From Peribacillus simplex NBRC 15720 = DSM 1321 (GTDB lineage Bacteria; Bacillota; Bacilli; Bacillales; DSM-1321): DNA of 64,000 bases. Position 1 is the stretch's first letter, and every line of letters begins with the position of its first letter. Positions 8,203-16,655 of the stretch are shown in pieces. The DNA lies in NCBI RefSeq assembly GCF_002243645.1, contig NZ_CP017704.1:3800001-3864000 (forward strand). The letters are read 5' to 3'. The translations under genes were made by a program, and so were the position numbers. The notes below the pieces were generated by a model. That model did no database searches. It was not told the DNA's origin and saw nothing but the letters and a program-made list of their open reading frames with translations.

Positions 8203-9708
8203 GTGAGTACTGCACAAACAAATGAAAAAAAGGGTTCGTATGGCATTTTGGCCATACTGATGGTCGGGGCGTTTATAGCTATACTGAATTCAACCCTTTT
8301 AAATATTGCACTGCCATCAATCAAAACAGACCTGGGAATCGAGACTTCCACAGTTCAATGGCTGACAACGGGCTATATGCTTGTGAACGGAATCATGATT
8401 CCGACAACAGCCTTCTTAATAAGAAAATATTCGGTACGTAATCTGTTCCTGACAGCGATGCTCCTATTCTCGATCGGGACGATCGTTGCAGGTGTAGCGC
8501 ATACTTTCCCGCTATTATTGAGCGCACGTATGGTTCAGGCTGCAGGTTCTGCCATTATGATGCCGTTATTAATGAACGTGCTTTTAACTGCTTTCCCTGT
8601 TGAAAAACGGGGCTCGGCAATGGGATTATTCGGTTTAGTCATGATGTTTGCCCCTGCAATCGGGCCGACGCTTTCAGGCTGGATCATCGAACATTATGAT
8701 TGGAGAATGCTATTCCACTTCATTACTCCGCTTGCTTTACTAGTGCTTCTTCTCGGCTTCTTTAAACTTAAAGACAAAAAGGAAAAAGTCGATATTAAAA
8801 TCGATAAATTATCGGTCATCCTATCTAGCTTGGGCTTTGGCGGCCTGCTTTACGGATTCAGCTCTGCAGGCAGCAAAGGCTGGGATAGCCCTTGGGTATA
8901 TGGAACATTGATTGTCGGTGCCATTTCCCTGATCCTTTTCATTACACGCCAGCTGAAAATGGAAACGCCAATGCTTGAATTCAAGATCTTCAAACATCCG
9001 ATGTTCGCTTTATCTGCAACGATTTCAATCGTGCTTAATATGGCCATGTTCTCGGCGATGATCTTAATGCCGATGTATACACAAACGGTCCGTGGCATTT
9101 CACCATTCGATTCAGGGTTGCTGATGCTGCCCGGTGCACTATTGATGGCCTTCATGTCACCGATTACCGGTAAGCTCTTCGATAAATTCGGTGCCCGCAT
9201 ACTTGCTTCAACCGGTTTGCTTATTACTGTGGTGACGACGTATTTCTTCAGTAAATTAACAATGGATACATCTTATACACATATTGTGATTCTGTATTCC
9301 GTCCGTTTATTCGGTTTGTCCATGGCCATGATGCCGATCATGACAAATGGATTGAACTCGCTGCCAGCCCGTATGAACCCGCATGGCACAGCCATGAATA
9401 ACACGCTGAACCAAATCTCCGGTGCAATCGGTACAGCATTGCTTGTTACAGTCATGTCAAACCATGCCGCTTCTTCCGGTGAGGATTTAATGACCAAAGC
9501 AATGAGCAAACTAACAAGCCAGCCCACTGCTGAAATGATGGAACAAATGCAAGCCCAAATCGGAATGCAGGCGATGCTCGATGGAATTAACTTCTCCTTC
9601 TTTGTATCCACCTTCATTGCTGCTGTGGCATTGATTCTGACATTATTCATTAAGCGCGCATGGCCGGCTGAAGAAAAACCAGCTATGAAAAAAGATCAAA
9701 CCGCTTAG
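8203..9708 (+). CDS. DHA2-family (EmrB/QacA) multidrug MFS exporter
   Basis: 501 residues with about fourteen hydrophobic segments, as in the EmrB/QacA/LmrB group. TM1 holds LNSTLLNIALPSI, the DHA2 signature, followed by STVQWLTTGYMLVNGI and, in TM5, the GPTLSGWI motif C. The protein would expel drugs or toxic metabolites using the proton gradient. The start is GTG at 8203, about twelve bases after GGAGGA. It is divergent from a TetR gene and followed by a strong terminator. In some Bacillus genomes YhgE also lies next to a TetR gene, so this group may share one efflux or envelope role. Confidence 0.9.
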   Translation: MSTAQTNEKKGSYGILAILMVGAFIAILNSTLLNIALPSIKTDLGIETSTVQWLTTGYMLVNGIMIPTTAFLIRKYSVRNLFLTAMLLFSIGTIVAGVAHTFPLLLSARMVQAAGSAIMMPLLMNVLLTAFPVEKRGSAMGLFGLVMMFAPAIGPTLSGWIIEHYDWRMLFHFITPLALLVLLLGFFKLKDKKEKVDIKIDKLSVILSSLGFGGLLYGFSSAGSKGWDSPWVYGTLIVGAISLILFITRQLKMETPMLEFKIFKHPMFALSATISIVLNMAMFSAMILMPMYTQTVRGISPFDSGLLMLPGALLMAFMSPITGKLFDKFGARILASTGLLITVVTTYFFSKLTMDTSYTHIVILYSVRLFGLSMAMMPIMTNGLNSLPARMNPHGTAMNNTLNQISGAIGTALLVTVMSNHAASSGEDLMTKAMSKLTSQPTAEMMEQMQAQIGMQAMLDGINFSFFVSTFIAAVALILTLFIKRAWPAEEKPAMKKDQTA

Positions 9709-9719
9709 ATGAAACAATA

Positions 9720-9770
9720 AAAAAGCCCTATGCCACCTGAATAGTTCAGGCAGCATAGGGCTTTTTCTTT
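9720..9770 (+). terminator. Terminator of the DHA2 exporter
   Basis: AAAAAGCCCTATGC...GCATAGGGCTTTTT, a long stem with a T tail, starting 12 bases after the stop. Confidence 0.9.
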
Positions 9771-9899
9771 TAACTTCAGCCGATTTTGTTTGGTCTACCA
9801 CCGATTTAAGGCCCGGAACGGAATTTAATTCATGTAACAGCGGAATAATTCGACCCACGATCCATCAGTATGTTTTACCCGGTGATTTTCACTTGTATA

Positions 9900-9937
9900 C
9901 AAAAAAGCGCAGTGCCATTTGCACTGCGCTTTTTTAC
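9900..9937 (-). terminator. Terminator of yhgE
   Basis: AAAAAAGCGCAGTGC-cattt-GCACTGCGCTTTTTT, a perfect stem directly after the yhgE stop. The stretch 9771-9899 before it holds a short minus-strand frame (RIIPLLHELNSVPGLKSV) with no start, perhaps a gene remnant. Confidence 0.9.
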
Positions 9938-9938
9938 A

Positions 9939-11942
9939 TCAAGATGTCACTTCCTCTGAAGTTATTTTTGCATGCTGAATATGACTTGCTATCCAGCCAA
10001 TGATCGCTGCAGAAACGAGATAGGCTAGTAAGATCCAAATCTGCGTCTGCAAGTTTTCCCAGCCGCCTAATGAGATGACCTCTTGAAGTTCCTTTAGTGA
10101 GTGGGCCATAGGTAAAAATTGACCGATTTTCGTCAATAATGACATGCCCAGTTCGCCTGGGAATGTTCCGCCGCAGGTAGCCAATTGGAATACGAGAAGG
10201 GTCACGGCTGCGAATTTGCCCACCACACCGAATACGGTCACCAACATAAGGATGAACGTCATGAAGGTAAATGAAACGATGATGCTTGATAGAATGAATA
10301 CAGGGACACTGGCTACATGTAAATGGAATCCAAGAAGGACGACTGCATCCACTAGAAGTGCCTGAACCAAGCCGATTACATATACCAGCATTAATTTATT
10401 CGTGAAATGAACGGTTCCGGTAACCTTAAGATTCTGCCTGCGTCCAAGCGGCAAGATATTGGAAGCCATGATGCCGCCTACATAAAAGGCCAATGACAGA
10501 AAATAAGGAGCAATCCCGGTTCCGTAGTTAGGTACTTCAGATAAATTGGATGGGACCAATTGTACGGGTTCAGAGAACATCGAAGTTGTCGAATCGTCGT
10601 ACTGAAGACTGGCCGTTTTATCGGCAGCTTCATTAAGCTTGGTGGATAACTTGCTTGAACCCGTTTCCAGTGAAGCCAGTCCTTCTTGAAGTTCTGACGA
10701 TCCACTGGCTAGCTGGCTGCTTCCGCCGGCTAGCGAATCGATTCCGGCATGTAAAGTGGAGAAACCATTTTTCCATTTAAATAATCCATTCGCTAATTCT
10801 TCAGAACCCTCGTTTAATTGCTTAGCACCCGAGGTAGCTTGTGCCATTTTATCACCAAAGGTATTCATCCCGGTTTGAACGGTTTCTTGTCCATCAGCCA
10901 CTTTGGCAGCACCTTCGCCCAATTGCTTTTGACCGGCATGTAAAGTGGTGGCTGCTTTGGATAAACCTTCTGACAGGGCAACGATTTGCTTGAAATCTTG
11001 ATCCTTTATTGCTTCAGGATGACTTTTCATATAGGCATCCAATTGTTTCTTAAGAGTATTCGCTGTATCGGCAGCCTGTTCTTGCCCTTGCATCAATTTT
11101 GCATTTCCGGCTGACCAGTTCTCAACACCCTTACTTACTTCATTCATCCCATTTTCCAATGAGTCATGTCCATCCGATAGCTGCTTCATGCCGGAATACA
11201 AGTTCTGGGAACCTGATGTTAATCCTTTCGCACCATCCGTTAAGGCTTCTTGTCCATCCAAGAGCTTGGTGCTTCCTGTTTGCAGCTTGTGGACGCCATC
11301 ATTCAAATCCTGAAGGCCATCATTCAATTTCTCACTGCCGCTTTTCGCATCCGCCGTTCCTTGATGAAGCTCTCCCGCTCCATCCCCGGCATCCGCCAAG
11401 CCTTTAGAAACGTCCTGGAATTTCGAAAGGATGCCTTCAGAATAGACTTTCGTAATGCTTGCGTTGATTTTTGCAGTCATCTTTTCGACAGCAGTTGAGC
11501 TGATCTGTGAGGCAACGAAGTTCTTACCTGGATTGACAGAATACAAAAGTTTAGCTCTTTCCGGTTTTTCATCCATTAAAGTCGTGACATTTTCCGAAAA
11601 ATCATCCGGAATCGTGACAACCATATAATAGGTACCTTCTTCAAGACCAGTATTAGCCTCCTTTGCCGTTACAAAGTGAAAGTCCAATTCTTTCTGCTTC
11701 TTCAATTGTTCAACGAAATCATCTCCAGCCTCGACTGGCTTATCATCCATTTCCGAACCATTATCGAGATTGACCACAGCTACAGGGAGCTGATCCAACT
11801 TTCCATAAGGGTTCCAATAGCCTGCCAAGAAGAAACCTGAGTAAATCAATGGAACTACCAAAAGGAAAATCAAGGCGATTCTCCCGTGTTTATGTTTCCA
11901 CATTGCTTTTATATCTTGAAATACAAGTTGTAAACCTTTCAT
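9939..11942 (-). CDS. yhgE: YhgE/Pip-family membrane protein (ABC-2-type fold)
   Basis: 667 residues. One N-terminal membrane segment (residues about 20-40) is followed by an extracellular domain starting QLPVAVVNLDNGSEMD. Then comes a long region of GxxxLxDGxxxLxxG repeats (about residues 190-440), and finally five or six C-terminal membrane segments of ABC-2 permease type. This is the layout of YhgE/Pip proteins; Lactococcus Pip is a phage receptor, and relatives include type VII secretion-linked EsaA-like proteins. The repeats should form a rod of short helices outside the cell. The start is ATG 11942. It is divergent from the LysR gene, across 121 bases that carry two palindromes. Confidence 0.88.
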   Translation of the reverse strand: MKGLQLVFQDIKAMWKHKHGRIALIFLLVVPLIYSGFFLAGYWNPYGKLDQLPVAVVNLDNGSEMDDKPVEAGDDFVEQLKKQKELDFHFVTAKEANTGLEEGTYYMVVTIPDDFSENVTTLMDEKPERAKLLYSVNPGKNFVASQISSTAVEKMTAKINASITKVYSEGILSKFQDVSKGLADAGDGAGELHQGTADAKSGSEKLNDGLQDLNDGVHKLQTGSTKLLDGQEALTDGAKGLTSGSQNLYSGMKQLSDGHDSLENGMNEVSKGVENWSAGNAKLMQGQEQAADTANTLKKQLDAYMKSHPEAIKDQDFKQIVALSEGLSKAATTLHAGQKQLGEGAAKVADGQETVQTGMNTFGDKMAQATSGAKQLNEGSEELANGLFKWKNGFSTLHAGIDSLAGGSSQLASGSSELQEGLASLETGSSKLSTKLNEAADKTASLQYDDSTTSMFSEPVQLVPSNLSEVPNYGTGIAPYFLSLAFYVGGIMASNILPLGRRQNLKVTGTVHFTNKLMLVYVIGLVQALLVDAVVLLGFHLHVASVPVFILSSIIVSFTFMTFILMLVTVFGVVGKFAAVTLLVFQLATCGGTFPGELGMSLLTKIGQFLPMAHSLKELQEVISLGGWENLQTQIWILLAYLVSAAIIGWIASHIQHAKITSEEVTS

Positions 11943-12009
11943 TATTTGAGCCTGCCCTTTCTAACTAAGAGATTATTTCATCATAATGGCTTTTTTAGAT
12001 ACTGTATAA

Positions 12010-12046
12010 TACATAATTGATTATGTAATAATAGATTTAAATCTAT
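12010..12046. promoter_or_regulatory. Two adjacent palindromes in the yhgE/LysR divergent region
   Basis: TACATAAT-TG-ATTATGTA (12010-12027) and ATAGATTTAAATCTAT (12031-12046) are both perfect palindromes, three bases apart. They lie 18-54 bases before the LysR start. Candidate regulator binding sites; LysR proteins often bind two such boxes. Confidence 0.55.
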
Positions 12047-12063
12047 GTGAAAAGAGTGGGAAA

Positions 12064-12966
12064 ATGGAAATATTACAGCTGCAGTACTTTCAAACCGTAG
12101 CACGACTGGAACATATGACGAAGGCTGCGGAACAACTTCAGATTGCTCAGCCATCCCTCAGTAAAACCATATCTCGGCTTGAAGAGGATTTGGGAGTCTC
12201 ACTGTTCGATAGGGAACACCGGAAAATCAAGCTCAATGAAGCCGGACGAATATTCTTGAACCGGGTCGAACGCGCTTTTGCAGAACTGAATGAAGGAAGG
12301 CGCGAAATAGTGGAATTAACAGATCAAGACCAAAAGAACATCACCTTGGCCGTTACCATTCCCAGGGTCCTGCCTGATTTATTGGGTACATTTTTATCTC
12401 AATACCCGGACGTCCGTTTTCAACAATTCCTAAAATCCATATCATCCATGAAACAGCTTCTAATTGAAGGAGAAATCGATTATTGCATTTCTTCCGTTCC
12501 GATTGAAGGACCAGACTTAAAGTGGGAACCGCTGATCACCGAAGAAATATACTTGATCGTTCCTCCCAATCACCGGCTGGCAGGCAGGGAAAGCATTCAA
12601 CTCCAAGAAGTGAAAGATGAACCATTCATCAGTATGAATACAGGTTTCGGGTTTCGCAGCCTAACCGACCAATTTTGCCTCGAAGCGGGATTCGTCCAGC
12701 ACATAGCATTCGAAGGAGATGAACCAGCTGTCATCTCGGACCTTGTCAGGAAAGGGTTGGGGGTCGCCTTCGTATCCGAATTGACATGGCTCCATCAAAC
12801 CGGGTCATTATCCCATAAAATCCGGATAACTGAACCCGCTTGTCAAAGAACAATAGGGCTCGGCTGGTCAGAAAAACGCTACTTCACCCCAGTAGCCAAG
12901 CAATTTCGTTTATTTGTCATGGACTACTTCGCTGCCGCCAACTCCGCTAGGCTAAAGGATGAATAA
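12064..12966 (+). CDS. LysR-family transcriptional regulator
   Basis: 300 residues, standard LysR size. Residues 1-60 form the winged helix-turn-helix (LEHMTKAAEQLQIAQPSLSK, then TISRLEEDLGVSLFDR). Residues about 90-290 form the periplasmic-binding-protein-like effector domain (LTEEIYLIVPPNHRL-type strand and a PFISMNTGFGFR loop). It is divergent from yhgE, so control of yhgE and of itself is the simplest guess. The start ATG 12064 follows AGAGTGGG. Effector unknown. Confidence 0.88.
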   Translation: MEILQLQYFQTVARLEHMTKAAEQLQIAQPSLSKTISRLEEDLGVSLFDREHRKIKLNEAGRIFLNRVERAFAELNEGRREIVELTDQDQKNITLAVTIPRVLPDLLGTFLSQYPDVRFQQFLKSISSMKQLLIEGEIDYCISSVPIEGPDLKWEPLITEEIYLIVPPNHRLAGRESIQLQEVKDEPFISMNTGFGFRSLTDQFCLEAGFVQHIAFEGDEPAVISDLVRKGLGVAFVSELTWLHQTGSLSHKIRITEPACQRTIGLGWSEKRYFTPVAKQFRLFVMDYFAAANSARLKDE

Positions 12967-13095
12967 ATGTGGTAAAGGGCGAATAAATGGGTGAAGGCAT
13001 AAAAAGTATAATTTAATTATAGAGAACATAGTATTCTAGGAGGTTTTTATTAAATATATCGGGTTCAAAATGACGAATCCGATCCTAGGAGATGA

Positions 13096-13777
13096 ATGGA
13101 GATGGAAATACGGGTTAATCAAATTGAGTTGAATGGCCTCACGTTTCAATATCGGGAGAGCGGGGATGTTTCTGCACCACCGCTTGTTGTTCTTCACGCG
13201 CTGGGGAAAAGTGCAGAATCATGGGATCAAGTGGCTGCCGCATTAGGAGAAAATTATCGTGTTTTAGCTTTAGATCAACGGGGCCACGGTGGGAGTGCGA
13301 GAACTAATACATACACTTTTGAATTGATGTGCGATGATTTGTTTCATTTTGCGGATGCGCTTAATTTGGGAAGGTTTTCGCTAATAGGGCATTCCATGGG
13401 GGGAACAGTTTCCTATCTTTTCTCGCAAACTTTTCCTTCGATGATAGATAGGTTGATTGTCGAAGATACGCCTCCTCCTTTTTCGGATAAACCAATGGAG
13501 GTTCCTTCCAGACCGTCTGAACCTCTGCCGTTTGATTGGCAGGTTGTGCCTTCGATTCTACAGCAGCTAAATGAACCGGGCGCGTCTTACCGATATTATG
13601 ATGCCGACGCTTGTTATAGGGGGCGGGTCGAGCCATATTCCCCAAAACAAATTGCTGGAGGTTTCCGAGCTTATTCCGAATTGCGAATTGGTGACGATAG
13701 AGGATGCCGGACACTTTGTGCATGAAGATAATTTACCAGCTTTCTTGTCTGCCGTAAAAAGGTTTCTTATTTCATGA
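13096..13777 (+). pseudogene. Alpha/beta hydrolase, frameshifted
   Basis: The first frame (13096 to about 13570) gives a hydrolase N terminus with LDQRGHGGSA and the nucleophile elbow GHSMGG. The C-terminal part continues in the next frame from about 13571 (RLTDIMMPTLVIGGGSSHIP, then the catalytic His in DAGHFVHED) to the stop at 13777. Staying in the first frame gives only an unrelated tail ending at 13725. Homologues usually read ...LNEPDPxWW.RLTDI here. The gap between the two parts fits loss of 3n+2 bases (for example 14) around 13570. The product is probably inactive unless this is a sequencing error. The start follows AGGAG. The substrate of the intact family member is unknown. Confidence 0.8.
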
Positions 13778-13804
13778 GCTTCTAAAGGGAACATAGAAAT
13801 GGAG

Positions 13805-13828
13805 GAGGGTTGCCAAAGCAGCCCTCTT
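13805..13828. terminator. Bidirectional terminator between hydrolase remnant and TetR gene
   Basis: GAGGGTTGC-caaa-GCAGCCCTC with A/T-rich flanks, placed between two converging genes. Confidence 0.75.
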
Positions 13829-13829
13829 A

Positions 13830-14453
13830 TTACTGCTGGGCATCTTTAAATGTATGGTTTATTTTATAGACGGCATTTACCGATTTATTATTAATGATTT
13901 CCAGTAACTGTTCAGCCATATAGTCTGCGCTGTATTTAAAGCCTGTGTTGACCCATTCGATGATCATGCCTAATATCGCATATGCTTGGTAACTGGAGGC
14001 AAGTTCTGTATTGATCTTAGGGTTAGGCCGGTAATCTTCTAGGTCCTTTAATGGAAGTTTCTTTAATTCATTACAAATCCTTTCTAGTAATGTAGGCCAT
14101 GCATTCGACTTTAGGATGAGGGTATAAATGTTTTCATAGTTTGCTACATGTTCAAATATTTTGATTACTGAAGCCGTTAGTTCATTGATGGTGAAAGTTT
14201 CAACGTTTTTATAAGGTTCCCGGTAAGATATGATCAAATCGGCAATCACATCCTCCATGACCTCTTCGAGCAGTTCCTCTTTGTACTGATAGTGTTTATA
14301 AAATGTACCCCGATTAAGGTCGGCGAGTTCTACAATGTCAGTAATCGATATCTCCCTGAAATCCTTATTTTGCATTAATGATATGAGGGATTCTTTCAGA
14401 GCCATTTTCGATTTCCTGATCCTTCTATCAATCCCAGTGTTATTATTGGACAT
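13830..14453 (-). CDS. TetR-family regulator
   Basis: 207 residues. The DNA-binding helix-turn-helix reads LKESLISLMQNKDFREISIT, then ADLNRGTFYKHYQYKEELLE. The C-terminal half resembles the TetR_C domain of DhaS-like regulators (ELASSYQAYAILGMIIEWVN). The start chosen is ATG 14453, seven bases after AAAGGG; a GTG at 14462 overlaps that site. It is divergent from an SDR oxidoreductase gene across about 190 bases, which makes that gene its likely target. Effector unknown. Confidence 0.85.
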   Translation of the reverse strand: MSNNNTGIDRRIRKSKMALKESLISLMQNKDFREISITDIVELADLNRGTFYKHYQYKEELLEEVMEDVIADLIISYREPYKNVETFTINELTASVIKIFEHVANYENIYTLILKSNAWPTLLERICNELKKLPLKDLEDYRPNPKINTELASSYQAYAILGMIIEWVNTGFKYSADYMAEQLLEIINNKSVNAVYKINHTFKDAQQ

Positions 14454-14643
14454 TTTTTTCACCCTTTGTTCGTTATTGTACTTTTAATAAACATAATTAA
14501 CCGTTCGTGTTCATTGTTCAACATTGAGGTCATCATTTGCTGATTGTATAAGCCTACTGAAACTAATTATACTATAAAGGAAGTAAGTTAATGAACATCT
14601 GTACAATAAATATCACTTCACTAGATTGAATGGGGGAGTTCAA

Positions 14644-15402
14644 ATGAAATTACAAGACAAAGTTGCAGTAGTTACAGGCGCAGCATCAGGCATGGGGAAA
14701 CAAATTGCTATAGATTATGCTAGAGAAGGGGCTAAAGTCGTCGTATCGGATTTAAATCTTGATGGTGCGAACGAGACGGTAGAAGAAATAAAAGCGAATG
14801 GCGGAATGGCATTTGCCATTAAAACCAACGTAGCGGTGGAAGAAGATATTCAACATTTGATCGATACCACGGTCAGTACGTATGGTACGGTTGATATTTT
14901 GGTGAATAACGCGGGCATCATGGATGGCATGGAACCTGCTGGAGACGTTGAGGATTCTAGATGGGATCGGATTTTTGCAATTAACACGACAAGCGTCATG
15001 CGTTCGACTAGAAAGGTATTGCCAATCTTTTTAGAAAAACAAAAAGGAGTCATCATCAATATTGCTTCTGCTGGCGGTTTATATGGTGCTCGAGCAGGCG
15101 CAGCTTATACTGCCTCAAAACACGCAGTGGTTGGTTTCACAAAAAACACGGGCTTCATGTATGCCAATAAAGGGATTCGCTGCAATGCAATAGCACCAGG
15201 CGGAGTTGAAACCAATATTGGTTCCAGCATGACGAATATCAATGAGTTCGGCATCTCTCGCCAACAATTGGGTATGGCTATCAATCCACGCAATGGCAAA
15301 CCTGAAGAAATCGCTAAAGTGGCATTGTTCCTTGCTTCAGACGATTCCAGTTTTGTTAATGGTACTGTCATCACGGCAGATGCAGGTTGGAGTGCATATT
15401 AA
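14644..15402 (+). CDS. Short-chain dehydrogenase/reductase (SDR)
   Basis: 252 residues, typical classical SDR. The NAD(P)-binding motif TGAASGMG lies near residue 11, NNAG near residue 88, the catalytic Ser in IASAGGLYG, and the YTASK catalytic Tyr/Lys pair about 13 residues later. The C terminus has the FVNGTVITADAGW signature. It would oxidise or reduce an alcohol/ketone in the cytoplasm; the acidic residue VVSDLN after the second strand favours NAD. The start ATG 14644 follows GGGGGAG. The divergent TetR gene probably controls it. Confidence 0.9.
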   Translation: MKLQDKVAVVTGAASGMGKQIAIDYAREGAKVVVSDLNLDGANETVEEIKANGGMAFAIKTNVAVEEDIQHLIDTTVSTYGTVDILVNNAGIMDGMEPAGDVEDSRWDRIFAINTTSVMRSTRKVLPIFLEKQKGVIINIASAGGLYGARAGAAYTASKHAVVGFTKNTGFMYANKGIRCNAIAPGGVETNIGSSMTNINEFGISRQQLGMAINPRNGKPEEIAKVALFLASDDSSFVNGTVITADAGWSAY

Positions 15403-15792
15403 GTCGTAGATTAAAAAGAGGATGGTCAAAAACTTGGTGACTTCAATATGCATTCCTGCTAGTAAGCAGGGATGCATTTTTTTTGAGTGGATCCTTGGCA
15501 GGTTCATTGGATGGGGCTTTTGGTTAGCTAGACAATTTGCAAGAGGAGGGTGTCGACTCATTCGGGAGTCCTGACATTTTCATTTCAATCAAGCTGGATA
15601 AGTGGGGGCTGGATAGTTCAACTACTATCCAGTTTTTCTCAAAAAGAATTATGCTATCAATTGGATTTAAAAGATGAGTTTAACTCTAAAATCTTGGAAG
15701 CAAAATTGGTTCCCTGAAAAAATCCACTTTCCCTATGAAATTGGATCATTGAGTGATCCATTAGTTTGCTGATATACCTCTCAAACGATATA
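15403..15792. other. Gene-free stretch with three hairpins
   Basis: Three terminator-like hairpins lie here. TGCATtCCTGC-tagtaa-GCAGGgATGCA with a T8 tail (15449-15486) clearly ends the SDR gene. TGTC-GACTC...GAGTC-c-TGACA (about 15551-15576) and CTGGATAG-ttcaacta-CTATCCAG with TTTTT (15609-15638) follow. No protein frame with a start is convincing. The last two may be remnants of deleted genes. Confidence 0.6.
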
Positions 15793-16494
15793 TTAATTTG
15801 CGTGAGAATATTGAAGGACTTTCTGACGGACGTAATCAAGGTGCTTGTACATTTGGCTAAATGCTTCATGTGGATCATGTGCTGCAAGTGCCGCATAGAT
15901 GGCTTTATGATACTTTACAGTCAGTTCCCGTTCTCTGAATTGAATCAGGCTATTTATTTTATTATGGGTAATCAATAAGGAATCGATCATGCCTTCAATA
16001 ATCGGATTGTTCGCACTTAAAGCAATGATCTTGTGGAATTCTTTATCGGCCTCTCCATAATCGTTGTCTTCACTATTGGCAATCGTGTCAATCGTAACTT
16101 GCAGTTTCTCCAGTTGTTCGTCTGTGATCTTCTCTGCAGCCATCGTTACTAATCCCAACTCCAATGCCATTCGCGCTTCGATGATCGCTGGTAAATTATC
16201 AGTGGCCAGCGCCAGCATGACAGAGAATGGATGGGTACCGATTTTATCATTAAAAAAGGTTCCTTCACGCGTTTTCCGTGTAATGACCCCTAGTGTATCA
16301 AGTGCACTTAGCGCCTCCCGTAAAACAGGTCGGCTTACTTCAAGTTCTTTCATAAGTTCCATTTCAGGAGGCAGTTTGTCGCCCGCTTTCATTTGTCCAC
16401 TGACGAGCAGATGGACAATTTGATCCACGACTTGTTGTGAAAGAGTGTTGCGATGTACCGATTGTACGCCTAATTTCTTTGACGATTCTTCCAT
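15793..16494 (-). CDS. GntR-family (FadR/FCD subfamily) regulator of sugar-acid genes
   Basis: 233 residues. The N-terminal winged helix reads LSQQVVDQIVHLLVSGQMKA, GDKLPPEMELMKELEVSRPV and LREALSALDTLGVI. The rest is an all-helical FCD ligand domain, with ADKEFHKIIALSANNPII and the late HKAIYAALAAHDPHEA histidines that usually bind a metal and the effector. It sits downstream of gudP-gudD on the same strand but has its own promoter region. Its position matches YcbG in the B. subtilis glucarate locus. Sites of TTGT-N3-ACAA type at this gene and at the gudP/kdgD promoters are probably its operators. Confidence 0.88.
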   Translation of the reverse strand: MEESSKKLGVQSVHRNTLSQQVVDQIVHLLVSGQMKAGDKLPPEMELMKELEVSRPVLREALSALDTLGVITRKTREGTFFNDKIGTHPFSVMLALATDNLPAIIEARMALELGLVTMAAEKITDEQLEKLQVTIDTIANSEDNDYGEADKEFHKIIALSANNPIIEGMIDSLLITHNKINSLIQFRERELTVKYHKAIYAALAAHDPHEAFSQMYKHLDYVRQKVLQYSHAN

Positions 16495-16534
16495 TGTGTA
16501 ACCCCTTTTCTGTGAAATCCTATATGTATTCCTA

Positions 16535-16545
16535 CTGTAAGACTA
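16535..16545 (-). promoter_or_regulatory. Candidate GntR autoregulatory operator
   Basis: On the minus strand TAGTCTTACAG, a T-GT-N3-AC-type half-palindrome like those at 19513 and 19685. It lies 41 bases before the regulator start, next to TATAAT-like sequence. Confidence 0.6.
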
Positions 16546-16611
16546 ATTATATAATATAATACACTTATTTGCATGTGAGGATGAGAAGGTCAATGTCCAA
16601 AAAAAGTAAAA

Positions 16612-16637
16612 TGCGCCGCTCTAAAGAGAGAGGCGCA
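16612..16637 (-). terminator. Terminator of gudP-gudD
   Basis: TGCGCC...GGCGCA stem with an inner CTCT/AGAG pair, followed on the minus strand by an A/T-rich run with TTTTTT. It lies 19 bases after the gudD stop. Confidence 0.8.
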
Positions 16638-16655
16638 CGCATTGTTGGAAAAAAA

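Noticed and set aside
9643..9858. Minus-strand open frame between the DHA2 exporter and yhgE
   Set aside because: It runs through the exporter terminator and end; only a short internal stretch looks coding, so it was noted as a possible remnant only.
13830..14453. TetR gene regulating the broken hydrolase
   Set aside because: The TetR gene converges on the hydrolase and is divergent from the SDR gene, so the SDR gene is the more likely target.
15403..15792. Insertion sequence or mobile element remnant
   Set aside because: Only hairpins are seen; no transposase frame, terminal inverted repeats or target-site duplication.
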